Shown here: positions 28,308 through 38,518 of the stretch, one piece after another
Position numbering within the stretch: position 1 is the first letter of the stretch
How the letters are laid out: each line of letters starts with the position of its first letter
From: Candidatus Endolissoclinum faulkneri L2
Lineage (GTDB): Bacteria; Pseudomonadota; Alphaproteobacteria; Thalassobaculales; Thalassobaculaceae
Length of the DNA stretch: 64,000 nucleotides
Reading direction: 5' to 3'
Assembly: GCF_000319385.1 (NCBI RefSeq)
Contig: NC_019566.1
Span: forward strand, 1,417,192 to 1,481,191
The notes under the pieces: generated by a model
The model's database searches: none
The model's input: the letters and a program-made list of their open reading frames with translations, nothing else
Told to the model about the DNA's origin: nothing
Program-made: the position numbers and the translations under genes

Positions 28308-31133
28308 ATGATTACAAAGTATAAAAGTACCATTTTTTTACCAAAAACTAACTTTCCTATGCGAGGCGAATTACCTAAGCTTGAGCCTAAAATTCTTGCT
28401 TGGTGGAAACAAATCAAGCTTGATCAACGCATACTTAAGATACATAAAAACTCCGAACCATTTATTTTGCATGATGGGCCACCCTATGCAAACGGCGACC
28501 TTCATATGGGACACGCGCTAAATAAAATCTTGAAAGATCTAGCTAACCGTACCCAACACATGAATGGCAAACGAATTCACTATGTTCCAGGCTGGGACTG
28601 TCACGGCATGCCTATTGAATGGAAGATCGAGAAAAAATACAGAGCTAGAGGAATAGACAAAGATACAGTACCAATAATTAATTTTCGTCAAAAATGCAGA
28701 GAATTTGCTAGCAAATTAATAAATATCCAACGTGAAAAATTTCAGCGATTAGGAATTACTGGAGACTGGGATAATTACTATACCACTATGGATTTCAAAG
28801 CAGAAGCACAAATAGCTCGAGAAATCGGCAAGCTTTTAATGAATGGTAGTCTGTACAAAGGAGAAAAACCAGTTATGTGGTCTGTGGTTGAAAAGACAGC
28901 ACTAGCAGAATCAGAAGTTGAATATCAGGATCACACATCAATTACTGCACATTTTTGTTTTTCGGTAATCAAAACCAACAATCGCAAACTAGCAAATACA
29001 AAGATTGTTATCTGGACCACCAACCCTTGGACTATACATGGAAACCGTGCAATTGCTTATGGTAATACCATTGACTACGTAGTCGTCATGCCAATCGCCG
29101 TTGCTAAGAATAGCCTTGCCAAGATTGGCGAGAAATTGGTGGTAGCGCGTTCATTGCTCGATAAGTTTAAAAATCAAGCAAAAATAGAAGCAACTAATGA
29201 ATTAGCAGTTTTAAAAGGCTCGGACATTGAAGGAACGATTTGCGCACATCCATTGAGCGGATGCGGTTATGAATATGAAGTACCTTTAATTGCTGCCGAT
29301 TTTGCTACAGAAGATGCAGGGACAGGTTTTGTGCATATTGCGCCTGCCCATGGCGTTGATGATTTTATACTTTGTACAGAAAATGGACTAGAAGTACCAC
29401 AAACTATCGCTAATGACGGCGTGTTCTATGATCACGTACCAATCTTTGCTGGTATGAATATTCTAAAAGATAATCTAAAAATTTTATCTATCATGCGTGA
29501 TTACGGTGGCATAATAGCCATTAGTGAAATCCAACATCCTTATCCTTATTCCTGGCGCTCAAAAACGCCATTAATTTTCCGAAATACTGTTCAATGGTTT
29601 ATTTCGATGGAAACTAACGCACTTCGTAATACCGCACTGAAGGAGATTGATAATACGCTTTTTGTCCCAAATTCTAGTCATAAGCGTTTGCGCAAAATGG
29701 TTGAAAACAGGCCGGATTGGTGTATTAGCCGCCAGCGCACTTGGGGGGTGCCAATCCCTGTCTTTACATCTAAAAAAACTGGAGAACCACTACGTGACCA
29801 AGCAGTAATTGATAGAATAACTAATACCTTTGAAACTGAGGGAGCTGACATTTGGTTTACTAAAGATTGCTTTAAATTATTAGAGCCTGAATATGATCCG
29901 AACGATTATGAACAGGTTACTGATGTTGCTGATGTTTGGTTAGATAGTGGATCCACTCATGCATTTGTGTTGGAATCTAATGAACCAGCTTGGGCCGATC
30001 TATCCTCCCCAGCTCACCTATACCTAGAAGGTTCTGATCAACATCGTGGATGGTTTCACTCTTCGCTTCTAATTGGTTGTAGTACTCGTGGACATGCGCC
30101 CTACAAAGCGATACTGACCCACGGTTTTCTTAATGACGAACATGGACGCAAAATGTCTAAATCGCTAAATAACGGTATAGATCCGTTACAAGTAATCAGC
30201 AAAAGCGGAGCTGATGTTTTACGCATTTGGGTGGTTAGCTGCGATTTTACAGATGATCTTCGGATTGGCCCATCAATATTAAAACACTCAGTCGATCATT
30301 ATAGGCGTCTACGCAATACACTACGTTACCTGTTAGGCGCATTAAACGATTATTCGGACGCAGAGGCTATCGAACCAAATGATATGCCCGAGCTAGAGCG
30401 CTGGGTACTACACAGAATTTACGAAATAGATCTGATAATCCGTCAATGCACTAAAGATTTTAACTATCATAAAATGTTTCTAACTATACAACATTTTTGC
30501 TCAGTTGACCTATCCGCCTTTTATTTTGATGTTCGCAAAGACTCATTATATTGTGATACTAAACGAAGCAAACGTCGTAGAGCTATGCGTACGATAATGA
30601 ATATATTATTTGAATGCTTGACCAAGTGGCTAGCGCCGATTTGTGTGTTTACCGCCGAAGAAGCCTGGAGATCACGCAATTCAGGAGAGTATGATTCTAT
30701 TCACTTGCAGGAGTATCCTATTGTTCCCGTTGAATGGCAAAATGAAACACTAGCAAAAAAATGGTTAAAAATTCGCGCGGTCCGACGCGTAGTAACAGGT
30801 GCGCTAGAATTAGAACGAGCGGAGAAACGCATTAAATCTTCTCTTCAGGCCGCGCCAATCGTCTACATGCCATCAAGTGATAAAGCGGCTTTTGATGGTC
30901 TTAGCGCAGCAGAAATTTTTATAACTTCTGACGTTACACTAAGTGACAGCTTAGGTCCAATAACAGCCTATCGTTTACCAGAAATACCAGACATAACTTG
31001 CGAAGCAAGTCTATTAGCTAAGGGTAAAAAATGCGAGCGATGTTGGCGAATTCTACCTGAGGTAGTAGGTGATGAACCGATCTGCGTACGATGCCAAGAT
31101 GCGATATACGATCTAGTAAATACAACTGAATGA
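28308..31133 (+). CDS. ileS: isoleucyl-tRNA synthetase
   Basis: 941 aa, full length. Class I synthetase charging tRNA-Ile in the cytoplasm. The HIGH-type motif is in PPYANGDLHMGHALNK (HMGH) and the KMSKS motif in GRKMSKSLNNG. The editing CP1 domain lies between them (WTTNPWTIHGNRAI, GTGFVHIAPAHG). The anticodon-binding helical domain follows, and a C-terminal zinc finger is intact (CERCW ... CVRCQ). It starts 43 bases after ribF and its stop overlaps the lspA start by 4 bases (ATGA), so it is probably co-transcribed. Confidence 0.97.
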   Translation: MITKYKSTIFLPKTNFPMRGELPKLEPKILAWWKQIKLDQRILKIHKNSEPFILHDGPPYANGDLHMGHALNKILKDLANRTQHMNGKRIHYVPGWDCHGMPIEWKIEKKYRARGIDKDTVPIINFRQKCREFASKLINIQREKFQRLGITGDWDNYYTTMDFKAEAQIAREIGKLLMNGSLYKGEKPVMWSVVEKTALAESEVEYQDHTSITAHFCFSVIKTNNRKLANTKIVIWTTNPWTIHGNRAIAYGNTIDYVVVMPIAVAKNSLAKIGEKLVVARSLLDKFKNQAKIEATNELAVLKGSDIEGTICAHPLSGCGYEYEVPLIAADFATEDAGTGFVHIAPAHGVDDFILCTENGLEVPQTIANDGVFYDHVPIFAGMNILKDNLKILSIMRDYGGIIAISEIQHPYPYSWRSKTPLIFRNTVQWFISMETNALRNTALKEIDNTLFVPNSSHKRLRKMVENRPDWCISRQRTWGVPIPVFTSKKTGEPLRDQAVIDRITNTFETEGADIWFTKDCFKLLEPEYDPNDYEQVTDVADVWLDSGSTHAFVLESNEPAWADLSSPAHLYLEGSDQHRGWFHSSLLIGCSTRGHAPYKAILTHGFLNDEHGRKMSKSLNNGIDPLQVISKSGADVLRIWVVSCDFTDDLRIGPSILKHSVDHYRRLRNTLRYLLGALNDYSDAEAIEPNDMPELERWVLHRIYEIDLIIRQCTKDFNYHKMFLTIQHFCSVDLSAFYFDVRKDSLYCDTKRSKRRRAMRTIMNILFECLTKWLAPICVFTAEEAWRSRNSGEYDSIHLQEYPIVPVEWQNETLAKKWLKIRAVRRVVTGALELERAEKRIKSSLQAAPIVYMPSSDKAAFDGLSAAEIFITSDVTLSDSLGPITAYRLPEIPDITCEASLLAKGKKCERCWRILPEVVGDEPICVRCQDAIYDLVNTTE

Positions 31134-31648
31134 GCAAGCTAACATGTACCCGGATTATTTGTAGTATAGGCATAAGTGCTCTAGTAATTGCCGTTGATCA
31201 AGTCAGCAAATTATTGATTATCTCAAAGTTGTGTAATTTTCCTGAGTGCATTATGGTATTCCCAGGGATAAATTTTATCCAAGTATGGAATAAAGGTGTT
31301 AGTTTTGGAATGCTTTCTGCCATTTCTGATTGGGAAGTATGGATACTTATCAGCTTGGCGTTACTAATATGCTGTTTCATGATAGCAGTAATGATGCAAA
31401 CAACAAGATTATCCACGATTGTTAGTTTAAGTGCAGTGATTGGCGGAGGGATAGGAAATATCATTGATCGTTTATTATATGGTGCAGTATTAGATTTTGT
31501 TGACGTGCATTATCAAAAATGGCATTGGCCAGCATTCAATATCGCAGATTGTGCTATTGTCTTAGGTGTCAGCTTCCTGCTGATTAATTCCTTTAACATT
31601 GATAAATCTCAACATGAAAACCCAAAAAAATATAAAAGTAAAAGATAA
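31130..31648 (+). CDS. lspA: lipoprotein signal peptidase (signal peptidase II)
   Basis: 172 aa inner-membrane aspartyl protease that removes the signal peptide of diacylglyceryl-prolipoproteins. Four hydrophobic segments are visible. Conserved blocks are NKGVSFGML, GGIGNIIDRLLYGAVLDFVD (first catalytic Asp region) and WPAFNIADCAIVLG (second catalytic Asp). The start overlaps the ileS stop by 4 bases, and the 3' end overlaps the following lipoprotein gene by 35 bases. Two apparent lipoproteins in this window, the next gene and MltA, would be its substrates. Confidence 0.95.
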   Translation: MSKLTCTRIICSIGISALVIAVDQVSKLLIISKLCNFPECIMVFPGINFIQVWNKGVSFGMLSAISDWEVWILISLALLICCFMIAVMMQTTRLSTIVSLSAVIGGGIGNIIDRLLYGAVLDFVDVHYQKWHWPAFNIADCAIVLGVSFLLINSFNIDKSQHENPKKYKSKR

Positions 31649-32150
31649 TATCATCAAACAGCAGTACTTAGCGCGAAGTCCCATTAGTGCTGCTGCAGCA
31701 ATTAGTATATTATCCATCTCCTTAATCTGTCTAGGCGGTTGTACTCAACTAAGAGACGCTCTCGGAGAGAGCAAGAGTTCGCCAGATGAATTTCAAGTTG
31801 TTTCCCGTCCACCTCTTTCACTTCCGCCAAATTATGAATTGCATCCGCCAGCACCACAAGAGAGCTTATTCACGAATAATATTGCTGAGCGCATTCTTTA
31901 TGGTTCGAAATTTATGTCAAGTTTGAATAATCAAAAAACAGCGTATTCGATCAATGAAAAAAAATTTCGCCAGCAGCTTGGTCTTGAGCAAGCAATGCCA
32001 AATATTCGCAGGATTCTAGACAATGATAATACAAACTATGCTTATAAAATGCGACATCCCATAGAAAGACTACTATTTTGGAAAAAAATTCCTAATCAAG
32101 AAATAACGATTAATGCATTCGATGAATGGCAACGTCTGCAAAAAAAATAA
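31614..32150 (+). CDS. BamF/DUF3035-like outer-membrane lipoprotein
   Basis: 178 aa from the ATG at 31614; a TTG at 31599 would add five residues. A signal sequence ends in a lipobox (LICLGGC, Cys ~43), so it should be processed by LspA and lipidated. After it comes the alphaproteobacterial signature SPDEFQVVSRPPLSLPPNYELHPP (residues ~54-77, quoted by parts: SPDEFQVV, RPPLSLPP). This places it in the DUF3035 family; in Caulobacter a protein of this kind, BamF, is part of the beta-barrel assembly complex. The gene starts inside lspA and follows ileS-lspA as in many alphaproteobacteria. The family call is fairly firm; the Bam role is inferred. Confidence 0.8.
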   Translation: MKTQKNIKVKDNIIKQQYLARSPISAAAAISILSISLICLGGCTQLRDALGESKSSPDEFQVVSRPPLSLPPNYELHPPAPQESLFTNNIAERILYGSKFMSSLNNQKTAYSINEKKFRQQLGLEQAMPNIRRILDNDNTNYAYKMRHPIERLLFWKKIPNQEITINAFDEWQRLQKK

Positions 32151-34224
32151 TAGTCACAATTGTAAAAACTATTTACAACAAATATCACGCTTATGTTTTA
32201 TTAATGATTTTTTATTAAAAATAATTTTACTTAATTATAAAATGATTGTAATTTTATAGTTTAACGCTTTATTCAAATTTTTTTAAATAAAAAATAGCTA
32301 CCAATCAAGCCCTACTGAAAAGAAATATTAATCTACACCACAGATATTTGCTAGTTACCTTATAATTTGATTAATTTAAATCTTATACTTTGCGTCAAGA
32401 ACAATAATAAATTAATCGACTATTACATAGTTTTTACATTATTGATTTTTTTTGTAAACGTAAAATGGTTATCATACAATATTTTATTTAATACATGATA
32501 TTAATCAAAAATGATTATCTTTTTTATTTCAATGGTATACTATTTAGTATTTTTACTTTACAGTAAAGCAAAGATTTCCAATAAAACATTTGAATGAAAA
32601 TCAAGCATGGTGATTTTTCTAAAGAAAAAAATCATAAATATCTATTTTTCAAATATAATAAAATAACTCCATATCACTATGATAGACTTTTTTTTTGCTT
32701 CCCTTTTTATACTATTAAGATAGCAGTAATATCTCAAAAAATAAACAAAAATTTGTCATCTTCTGAATATTATTAGCGAACACTCAGTATATTATGAAGT
32801 TATTAGGTTCATAATATACTGAGTGTTCGCTCTATCAAGTATAGAGAAATAATTAATAGTGCAAAATTGCACTATTTTATTGTGCCAGTCACAACATTTC
32901 TAAAAAATCTACACACAGGATTAAAAATTTTAGTTTTAATGTATAAAGAGCATTATTGCACTCAGATCACTAACATAAAATGCATATTTTATACTAACAA
33001 ACGAAATAAATTATTTCTACGCTATAAGTTACTCACAAAAGTTTTCTATAAGAATTTATCATATTAACGAATAATAGACTATGATAAAATAACTAGCAAA
33101 AATTTATGCTATATTAGTTAACAACAGCCAAAGCAACAATGCTATTACGTTTTCGCGTACTGATTATTAAGAGATCAAATTTAATAAATTATATTACTTG
33201 AAAAACTTAAAAAGTTTAATTTTTATCATGTAAAAACCACTTTTCTTATCTTAATAAATTTTTACAAAAAGTTTAAAACAATAGCAAGTAACACAATCTA
33301 ATACATAATTAAATTAAAAAGTTTAAGCTAGAAAACAAATACTTAACTTGGTTGGTTATTTACGAGACGACAAAATAGCAATTAAATTAATAGTTTAATA
33401 AAAACGATTTATATCGTATCATAGCAAATAAGCTTTTTTATTTTGCTTGATTATCCGCTAAGTTAAGGAAATTTAGTAATAGTTTTTACATTATAACACT
33501 AAAACATATACATTATTTTTTTGATTTGATCTTAAAATATAAAAGGATTTTAACTAAAGGCCTAAAGAGTAAAAGAAAAAAAAACTTTATCTGTTACTAA
33601 ATAAAACTTATTTGATATAATTAAATAACTTATCAACTTAATTGAAAGAAAAAAAAATTATTGCCTAATATTGCACAATGAACAATAAATAGCATTGATA
33701 TTTAATCTAAGTAAAATAATCAATATCCTCCGTTTGCCAGCAATATGCTAACTAATTTAATTTCTACTTTAAAGTGGAATTATAAATACAAAAGTAATTT
33801 TTTGCTTTAGTAAGCTTGATGATAATTTTTGAAAAAACATCGATAAGACACTTAAATATAACGTTAAAATTAAACTATTACCATCGGAAATTATTAATAA
33901 TCTACAAAGCTCTATCCTTTACGATGTAAATCCAACACTGGCTGCTCTATAAAAATTATTCGAATGAACAGTCTTCTTACAATTGCATTATTTTGATTAT
34001 ATCTACCGATTCATAACCAGCTCTAAAAAACGAAAGGGAGGAGGATAATTGCATTGTATTAAGTAAAGTCATGACATCCCTATCATGCTGATGCTTCCAC
34101 AACATTCAAATACTAAAATGACTAACCGTTAGTATTTCCGACCTGCTTGGAACAATAAGAGTAATGAAACGTGCCTCCACGAATTTAAATTGTGCACGAT
34201 GATGATAAAAGTAGTTAAAGATTC
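32151..34224. other. 2.1 kb AT-rich spacer, no supported gene
   Basis: It follows the ileS-lspA-lipoprotein operon. Short ORFs (32594-32776, 32867-33067) have lysine/asparagine/tyrosine-rich composition typical of random AT-rich sequence. The spacer contains a perfect 24-bp hairpin at 32775-32831. The stretch 33900-34200 is noticeably richer in GC and includes AAAGGGAGGAGGA at 34031-34043, suggesting a decayed gene just upstream of the LABN gene. I could not recover a recognisable protein from it on either strand. Confidence 0.65.
32775..32831. repeat. 24-bp perfect inverted repeat (hairpin)
   Basis: Left arm 32775-32798 and right arm 32808-32831 are exact reverse complements, separated by a 9-base loop (GTTATTAGG). 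The arms carry AGCGAACACTCAG, richer in GC than the surroundings. It lies far from any gene end. It could be a structured RNA, a protein-binding site or a relic of a mobile element. Confidence 0.85.
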
Positions 34225-34545
34225 ATGATTAATTTTATTCTAAATAAAATTGAAGAAGCATGCTCCTACATATCCAATACAGAGACCATGATGGTTACTG
34301 TTGGGTGTATCGGTCAAACTATTTTTACCTTGCGATTTTTAGTGCAATGGCTACAAAGCGAAATCATTCGCAAGAGCGTGATACCTCTATCATTTTGGTA
34401 CTTGTCAATAAGTGGCGGAGTATTATTGTTTATGTATGCTTTGTGGCGTCAAGATCTAGTTTTCATATTTGGTCAAGGAACTGGAATATTGATATATATT
34501 CGCAATCTTTGGATAATCCATAAAGAGCGCAAAAAAAACCGATAA
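34225..34545 (+). CDS. lipid A biosynthesis N-terminal (LABN) domain membrane protein
   Basis: 106 aa small membrane protein with three predicted hydrophobic segments. The conserved LABN-domain pattern is clear: GQTIFTLRFLVQWLQSE near the start, then SVIPLSFWYLSISGG, YALWRQDLVFIFGQ and IYIRNLW. In many alphaproteobacteria a gene like this sits beside glycosyltransferase genes of lipid A or polyprenyl-phosphate sugar modification. Here no such neighbour survives, and the upstream sequence looks eroded. The precise biochemical role of the stand-alone domain is not established. Confidence 0.85.
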   Translation: MINFILNKIEEACSYISNTETMMVTVGCIGQTIFTLRFLVQWLQSEIIRKSVIPLSFWYLSISGGVLLFMYALWRQDLVFIFGQGTGILIYIRNLWIIHKERKKNR

Positions 34546-35851
34546 TAATAAAAAATTAACAGCTTAATCTTACGCGATAAGCTCGTCCTATTGAAATAGA
34601 TTATCCATTACATAATGGAAGAATTTTTTGCTAAAAATCATTTATCATCAATGCTCTTAATCTACGACTAAATTAGCAATTAAGATAGTGGACTTGATTT
34701 ATAGTCGTGCATTTCACACAAACATCAGTTAGCTAATCAAATAATAATTGCTAGTTCTTACCCAGTATCTCGTATTCTATGTTAATTTACACTTCCAAAT
34801 AATTAATATTAAGGCATTCCGCGTGAAAAAGAATTAAAATTTAACAATCTAGATAAAAAGCATTAACCCTACACTAGAATTTTTATCGGACAAAATTATA
34901 GAGTAGCTGCTAGCGACTAAAATATTATAGAGATCATTAAAGTATTTTAAAAAAACTTTTGTTCAGTTATCAAGCAAGCTACTTGTAGGTTTTATGAAAA
35001 ACATATCTAATTAACCATAAACTTAGTATTAGCGACGAGCCAAAATTCATTCATGCTCCTACGCAATATAGGTTTCCTATAAAACATAAATCCAACAATC
35101 GCATAAATAATAAAAATAGAATTAATTTTCTAGCTTCTAATTATCGATAAAGTCAACTTCGCGCTAGCTTACACTAATATTTATGACCGCTCTAATAATC
35201 AGAATAAATTACTTTTGGTATCTTGATAGGTATTTACACGTCTCCACCTGCTATCAAATCAATGAGCGCTACCGTATCTTTAAACTTATAAAATTAAAAA
35301 CTAAAGTAATAATATTTGCATAAAATAGATTGTTATATTGCGTACTGCAGTGCACAAATATTCTTTGTTACTTTAACTTCGTTCTAGGCAATAGAGGCTT
35401 TGGTAAATCACTTATGCTAAATTTACATAATAACATTATCTTCGCACATTTGCTAAAACGAATCAATTAAAGGCAAGCAAAGCTGCAATTATTAATGATG
35501 CAAAAAAACAAATATAACAAATAATATTTTAGTTATAATCTGTTTATTAGATAATCTTTAGTAGCAATATAGCAAAGATAATATATATGTTTTGTTGAGT
35601 TAATTTTCGATTAACCGCTTGAAATTAAAAGAAATATCGTTAAAATAAATAATAGATCCAGCAATATTATTATTCAGTATATTATTCACTATACGTAGAT
35701 CCCTATCGTCACTGATGTTTAAGCAATTAATTAACTAACGATTATTCTGTCAATCAATCCACCAAATAGATTATTCTGCCAACTGACGGCAAATCCTAAT
35801 TAGGAATAGTTTTTAATACAAAAATTGTTACCAAATCCTATGCCAAGATAT

Positions 35852-35897
35852 TTAAAGTAATTATTGCTATCTTAGCATAAAACAATAATTACTTTAA
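35852..35897. repeat. 15-bp perfect inverted repeat
   Basis: Arms TTAAAGTAATTATTG and CAATAATTACTTTAA around a 16-base loop in the long spacer after the LABN gene. Function unknown. Confidence 0.6.
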
Positions 35898-36015
35898 TTT
35901 ATTTACCAAAAATAGGACGATAAACAAGCAATATAATCATTGAAGATCAAATAAAAATTGTAATTACCTAAATTAATATCTTAATATTAACATCAAATGA
36001 TATAAACATACAGCA

Positions 36016-36060
36016 GATATTAATAATATTTAAAGAAAAGATTTAAATATTATTAATATC
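36016..36060. repeat. 19-bp perfect inverted repeat
   Basis: Arms GATATTAATAATATTTAAA (36016-36034) and its exact reverse complement (36042-36060) with a GAAAAGA loop. All-AT arms are easier to form by chance in such sequence, so functional weight is low. Confidence 0.65.
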
Positions 36061-36544
36061 ATTATTGTGTAAATTAAATAAATAAGCATTAAAATTTATA
36101 ACGTTTTATTTTATATGAGCTATCAATAAATTAAAAGCTCATATAATAAGCTGAACTTTTGAATATATCTTTGTAATCAAGATATATTACTTGAGATTAC
36201 AAGAACAGAGTTTTTTTAATGTTAAATCTTTAGTAAGTTTTTATCGATAATGATAATGTATTTTAGTATGAAGCTACTATTTTTATGCTGATTTTATGTA
36301 ATAAAAACGAAGATTAGTTTATAAGATATTTAAATATAACTAGTTTACTTAAGAGTATTTAGTATAAAATTAATTACTTCTATGTATAAATATACAATAG
36401 ATTTAAAATTAAAAAATCTATTAAAATAGTTAATACACAAACTGACCATATTAGTAAACTATAAATTATACTTACTTATTTGTGTTAAAAAACAATTGCT
36501 AATTTTTTAGCACAAATAAAAATATTACTTTAATAAATAACTGA

Positions 36545-37489
36545 TCAAGAATTAAATAGATAGCTTCCACCTGGTCGATACTTATTTAGATAAGTGGGGA
36601 TAATGATCTCAATTGGCGTAGGCTTTATAAAAAGATCATTAATTGTCTTGGCGTCATGAGATACTATATTATCCATCTTGAGTAATTCTACTTGATCGCG
36701 AGTTAATATTGGATTAGGGGTTAATTCCAATAACAAAGCTTTTAACGATGCAAACCAAAAAGGTATTCTTATAAGAAGAACTTTACGATTAGTCTCTTTC
36801 AATATAATCTCCATCAACTCTCGGAAACTATAAACAGAAGGACCACCCACTTCGTAAGTTTGACCATAGGCAGCCGGTGTATTAAGAGCAGCAATAATAG
36901 CTTCAGCTAAATCGATAACGTATACGGGCTGAAACTTACTTGTCCCACCGCCGATTAAAGGCAATATTGGCAATACCTGCGCCATATAGGCAAACTTATT
37001 AAAAAAACTGTCATCTTTCCCAAACACTATTGATGGTCGTAAAATTATTGCTTCAGAAAAAGCAGTACGCACTAACTTCTCTCCCGCAAACTTACTACGA
37101 GCATATTCAGACAAAGAATGCTCGTCAGCACAGAGCGCAGAAACATGCAACATAGCTTTCACACCAAGTAACTTAGCAGCTTTAGCAATTGCCCCCGACG
37201 CAGCGCAATGCACAGCGTTAAAATTATTGCGTCTATGCTCATTTAAAATACCTATTAAATTAATAACAATCGATGCACCTTTGATCGCTTGCGCAATGGC
37301 TTTAACAGAAGTAACATCTACGCTTGTTAAAGTAATTTGACCAACTGCACCCATAGTTTTTAAAAATTTTGCTTTTTCTACATTTCGACATACTGAATTT
37401 ACCCTTGCTCCACACTTAGCTAACTTATACACAACGCTACGACCAATAAATCCAGAAGCTCCAAAAACAGTGACTACTTTGCCATCCAT
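36545..37489 (-). CDS. NDUFA9-like atypical SDR / NAD(P)-binding protein
   Basis: 314 aa. It is related to the complex I subunit NDUFA9 family of atypical short-chain dehydrogenases. The N-terminal Rossmann motif VFGASGFIGRSVV is followed by NLIGILNE, HVSALCAD, YARSKFAGE (Tyr-x3-Lys) and ILRPSIVFG. The C-terminal half has VYVIDLAEAI and YEVGGPSVYSFRELM. In alphaproteobacteria these genes are common and annotated as complex I NDUFA9 family proteins; the bacterial substrate is unknown. It may bind NAD(P) as an assembly factor or sugar-nucleotide-like epimerase. It is divergent from tRNA-Leu and rnd, and isolated by a 2 kb spacer downstream. Confidence 0.85.
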   Translation of the reverse strand: MDGKVVTVFGASGFIGRSVVYKLAKCGARVNSVCRNVEKAKFLKTMGAVGQITLTSVDVTSVKAIAQAIKGASIVINLIGILNEHRRNNFNAVHCAASGAIAKAAKLLGVKAMLHVSALCADEHSLSEYARSKFAGEKLVRTAFSEAIILRPSIVFGKDDSFFNKFAYMAQVLPILPLIGGGTSKFQPVYVIDLAEAIIAALNTPAAYGQTYEVGGPSVYSFRELMEIILKETNRKVLLIRIPFWFASLKALLLELTPNPILTRDQVELLKMDNIVSHDAKTINDLFIKPTPIEIIIPTYLNKYRPGGSYLFNS

Positions 37490-37625
37490 GACAATTTTTT
37501 CCTAAACGAAAGATAAAACATTTCTTAATGAAAAAAGTTCTTTTGACTAAAGAAAAAGAAAATTTAGCTCAATATCAAAAAATAAATACAAGATTACGTA
37601 ACTTTTTTAAACTAAAATTATAATC

Positions 37626-37653
37626 TTGACATCGGTATTTGTTCTGTTGTATT
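37626..37653 (+). promoter_or_regulatory. sigma-70-type promoter for tRNA-Leu
   Basis: Perfect -35 box TTGACA (37626-37631), 16-base spacer, and TGTATT (37648-37653, 4 of 6 matches to TATAAT). Transcription would start close to the tRNA 5' end at 37665. Confidence 0.5.
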
Positions 37654-37664
37654 TTTTGCCGTCT

Positions 37665-37752
37665 GCCTGGGTGGCGGAATTTGGTAGACGCGCTAGCTTC
37701 AGGTGCTAGTGACTTTATTGTCATGGAAGTTCGAGTCTTCTCCTAGGCACCA
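37665..37752 (+). tRNA. tRNA-Leu (anticodon CAG)
   Basis: 88 bases including encoded CCA. The acceptor stem GCCTGGG pairs with CCTAGGC (one G-U). The anticodon stem CTAGC / GCTAG encloses TTCAGGT, giving anticodon CAG for CUG codons. A long variable arm (TGACTTTATTGTCA) and T-arm (GTTCGAGTC) fit class II tRNA-Leu. It lies just before rnd. Confidence 0.96.
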
Positions 37753-37812
37753 TTTTATTAATAACATTTATCGGGAATTCTAAAAATTATTGCTACTGTA
37801 CACCAAGGTGAT

Positions 37813-38397
37813 TTGCCAACAGGGCTAGATCTCGGTAACGAAGTCGCCATAGACATCGAAACGATGGGTTTAAAACCAGAACGAGATCGTTTATGCGTAG
37901 TGCAACTTTCTAGTGGAAATGGTGAAGCACACCTCATACAATTTACTAAGAATAATTACCAAGCTCCGAATCTGTGTCAGCTTTTAAATAATCCTAGCAT
38001 TCTTAAATTATTTCACTACGCTCGGTTTGATATAGCAATCATACAAGCTTACCTTCGTGTAGTAACTACTCCGGTTTATTGTACCAAAATCGCTTCTAAG
38101 ATTGTCAGAACTTATACTAATCGACATAGCTTAAAAGACCTCTGCCGCGATTTATTAAGTATAGAAGTTTCTAAGGAAAAGCAATCCTCTGACTGGGGGA
38201 GAAATGAGTTAACTCAAGAACAGATATCTTACGCTGCATCGGATGTGCTGCATCTGCACAAAATTAAATCCCGTCTGGATGAAATGCTAGCACGCGAAGA
38301 TCGAGTAGAAATAGCCCAAGCTGCTTTTTATTTTCTTGCAACTCGTGCCCATCTTGATCTTATTGGGTTTAGCGAAGAAGATATATTTGCTCACTGA
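37813..38397 (+). CDS. rnd: ribonuclease D-like 3'-5' exoribonuclease
   Basis: About 195-205 aa, the short alphaproteobacterial form with only the DEDDy exonuclease domain and no HRDC domains. Motifs: Exo I IDIETMGL (~14-21), Exo II FHYARFDIA, Exo III YAASDVLHLHKI. It should trim tRNA and other RNA 3' ends. Coordinates start at TTG 37813. However, in-frame codons upstream read ATVHQGDLP, matching the family's usual N-terminus, with no ATG, GTG or TTG available; an ATT at 37786 or 37789 may be the true start. The neighbours tRNA-Leu and lptCAB fit the alphaproteobacterial order rnd-lptC-lptA-lptB. Confidence 0.9.
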   Translation: MPTGLDLGNEVAIDIETMGLKPERDRLCVVQLSSGNGEAHLIQFTKNNYQAPNLCQLLNNPSILKLFHYARFDIAIIQAYLRVVTTPVYCTKIASKIVRTYTNRHSLKDLCRDLLSIEVSKEKQSSDWGRNELTQEQISYAASDVLHLHKIKSRLDEMLAREDRVEIAQAAFYFLATRAHLDLIGFSEEDIFAH

Positions 38398-38518
38398 GCT
38401 ATAAATTATTTACTTATTGCCATTAAGACAGATAATTATCCGCTATTTTGCTTTTATAGTTTGAGCTAAGCAAATTAGGTGTAATTTTGTAGCAAGATGC
38501 TATCAGCTCAGGTTAGTA

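Larger units (their letters stand above)
34546..36544. other. 2.0 kb AT-rich spacer with several hairpins, no supported gene
   Basis: No ORF of note. Perfect inverted repeats lie at 35852-35866 with 35883-35897 (15 bp, 16-base loop), 36016-36060 (19 bp, 7-base loop) and 36111-36121 with 36136-36146 (11 bp). Near 36478-36520 a further imperfect inverted repeat (TTTGTGTTAAAAAA / TTTTTTAGCACAAA) follows the 3' end of the minus-strand SDR gene and may end its transcript. The rest looks like eroded sequence. Confidence 0.65.

Noticed and set aside
32594..33067. Two short plus-strand ORFs (60 and 66 codons)
   Set aside because: Lys/Asn/Tyr/Phe-rich translations in AT-rich spacer with no ribosome site or recognisable motif.
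36016..36146. Clustered hairpins as a possible replication or segregation site
   Set aside because: All-AT arms arise easily in this composition; no DnaA-box cluster or iteron-like repeat was seen.
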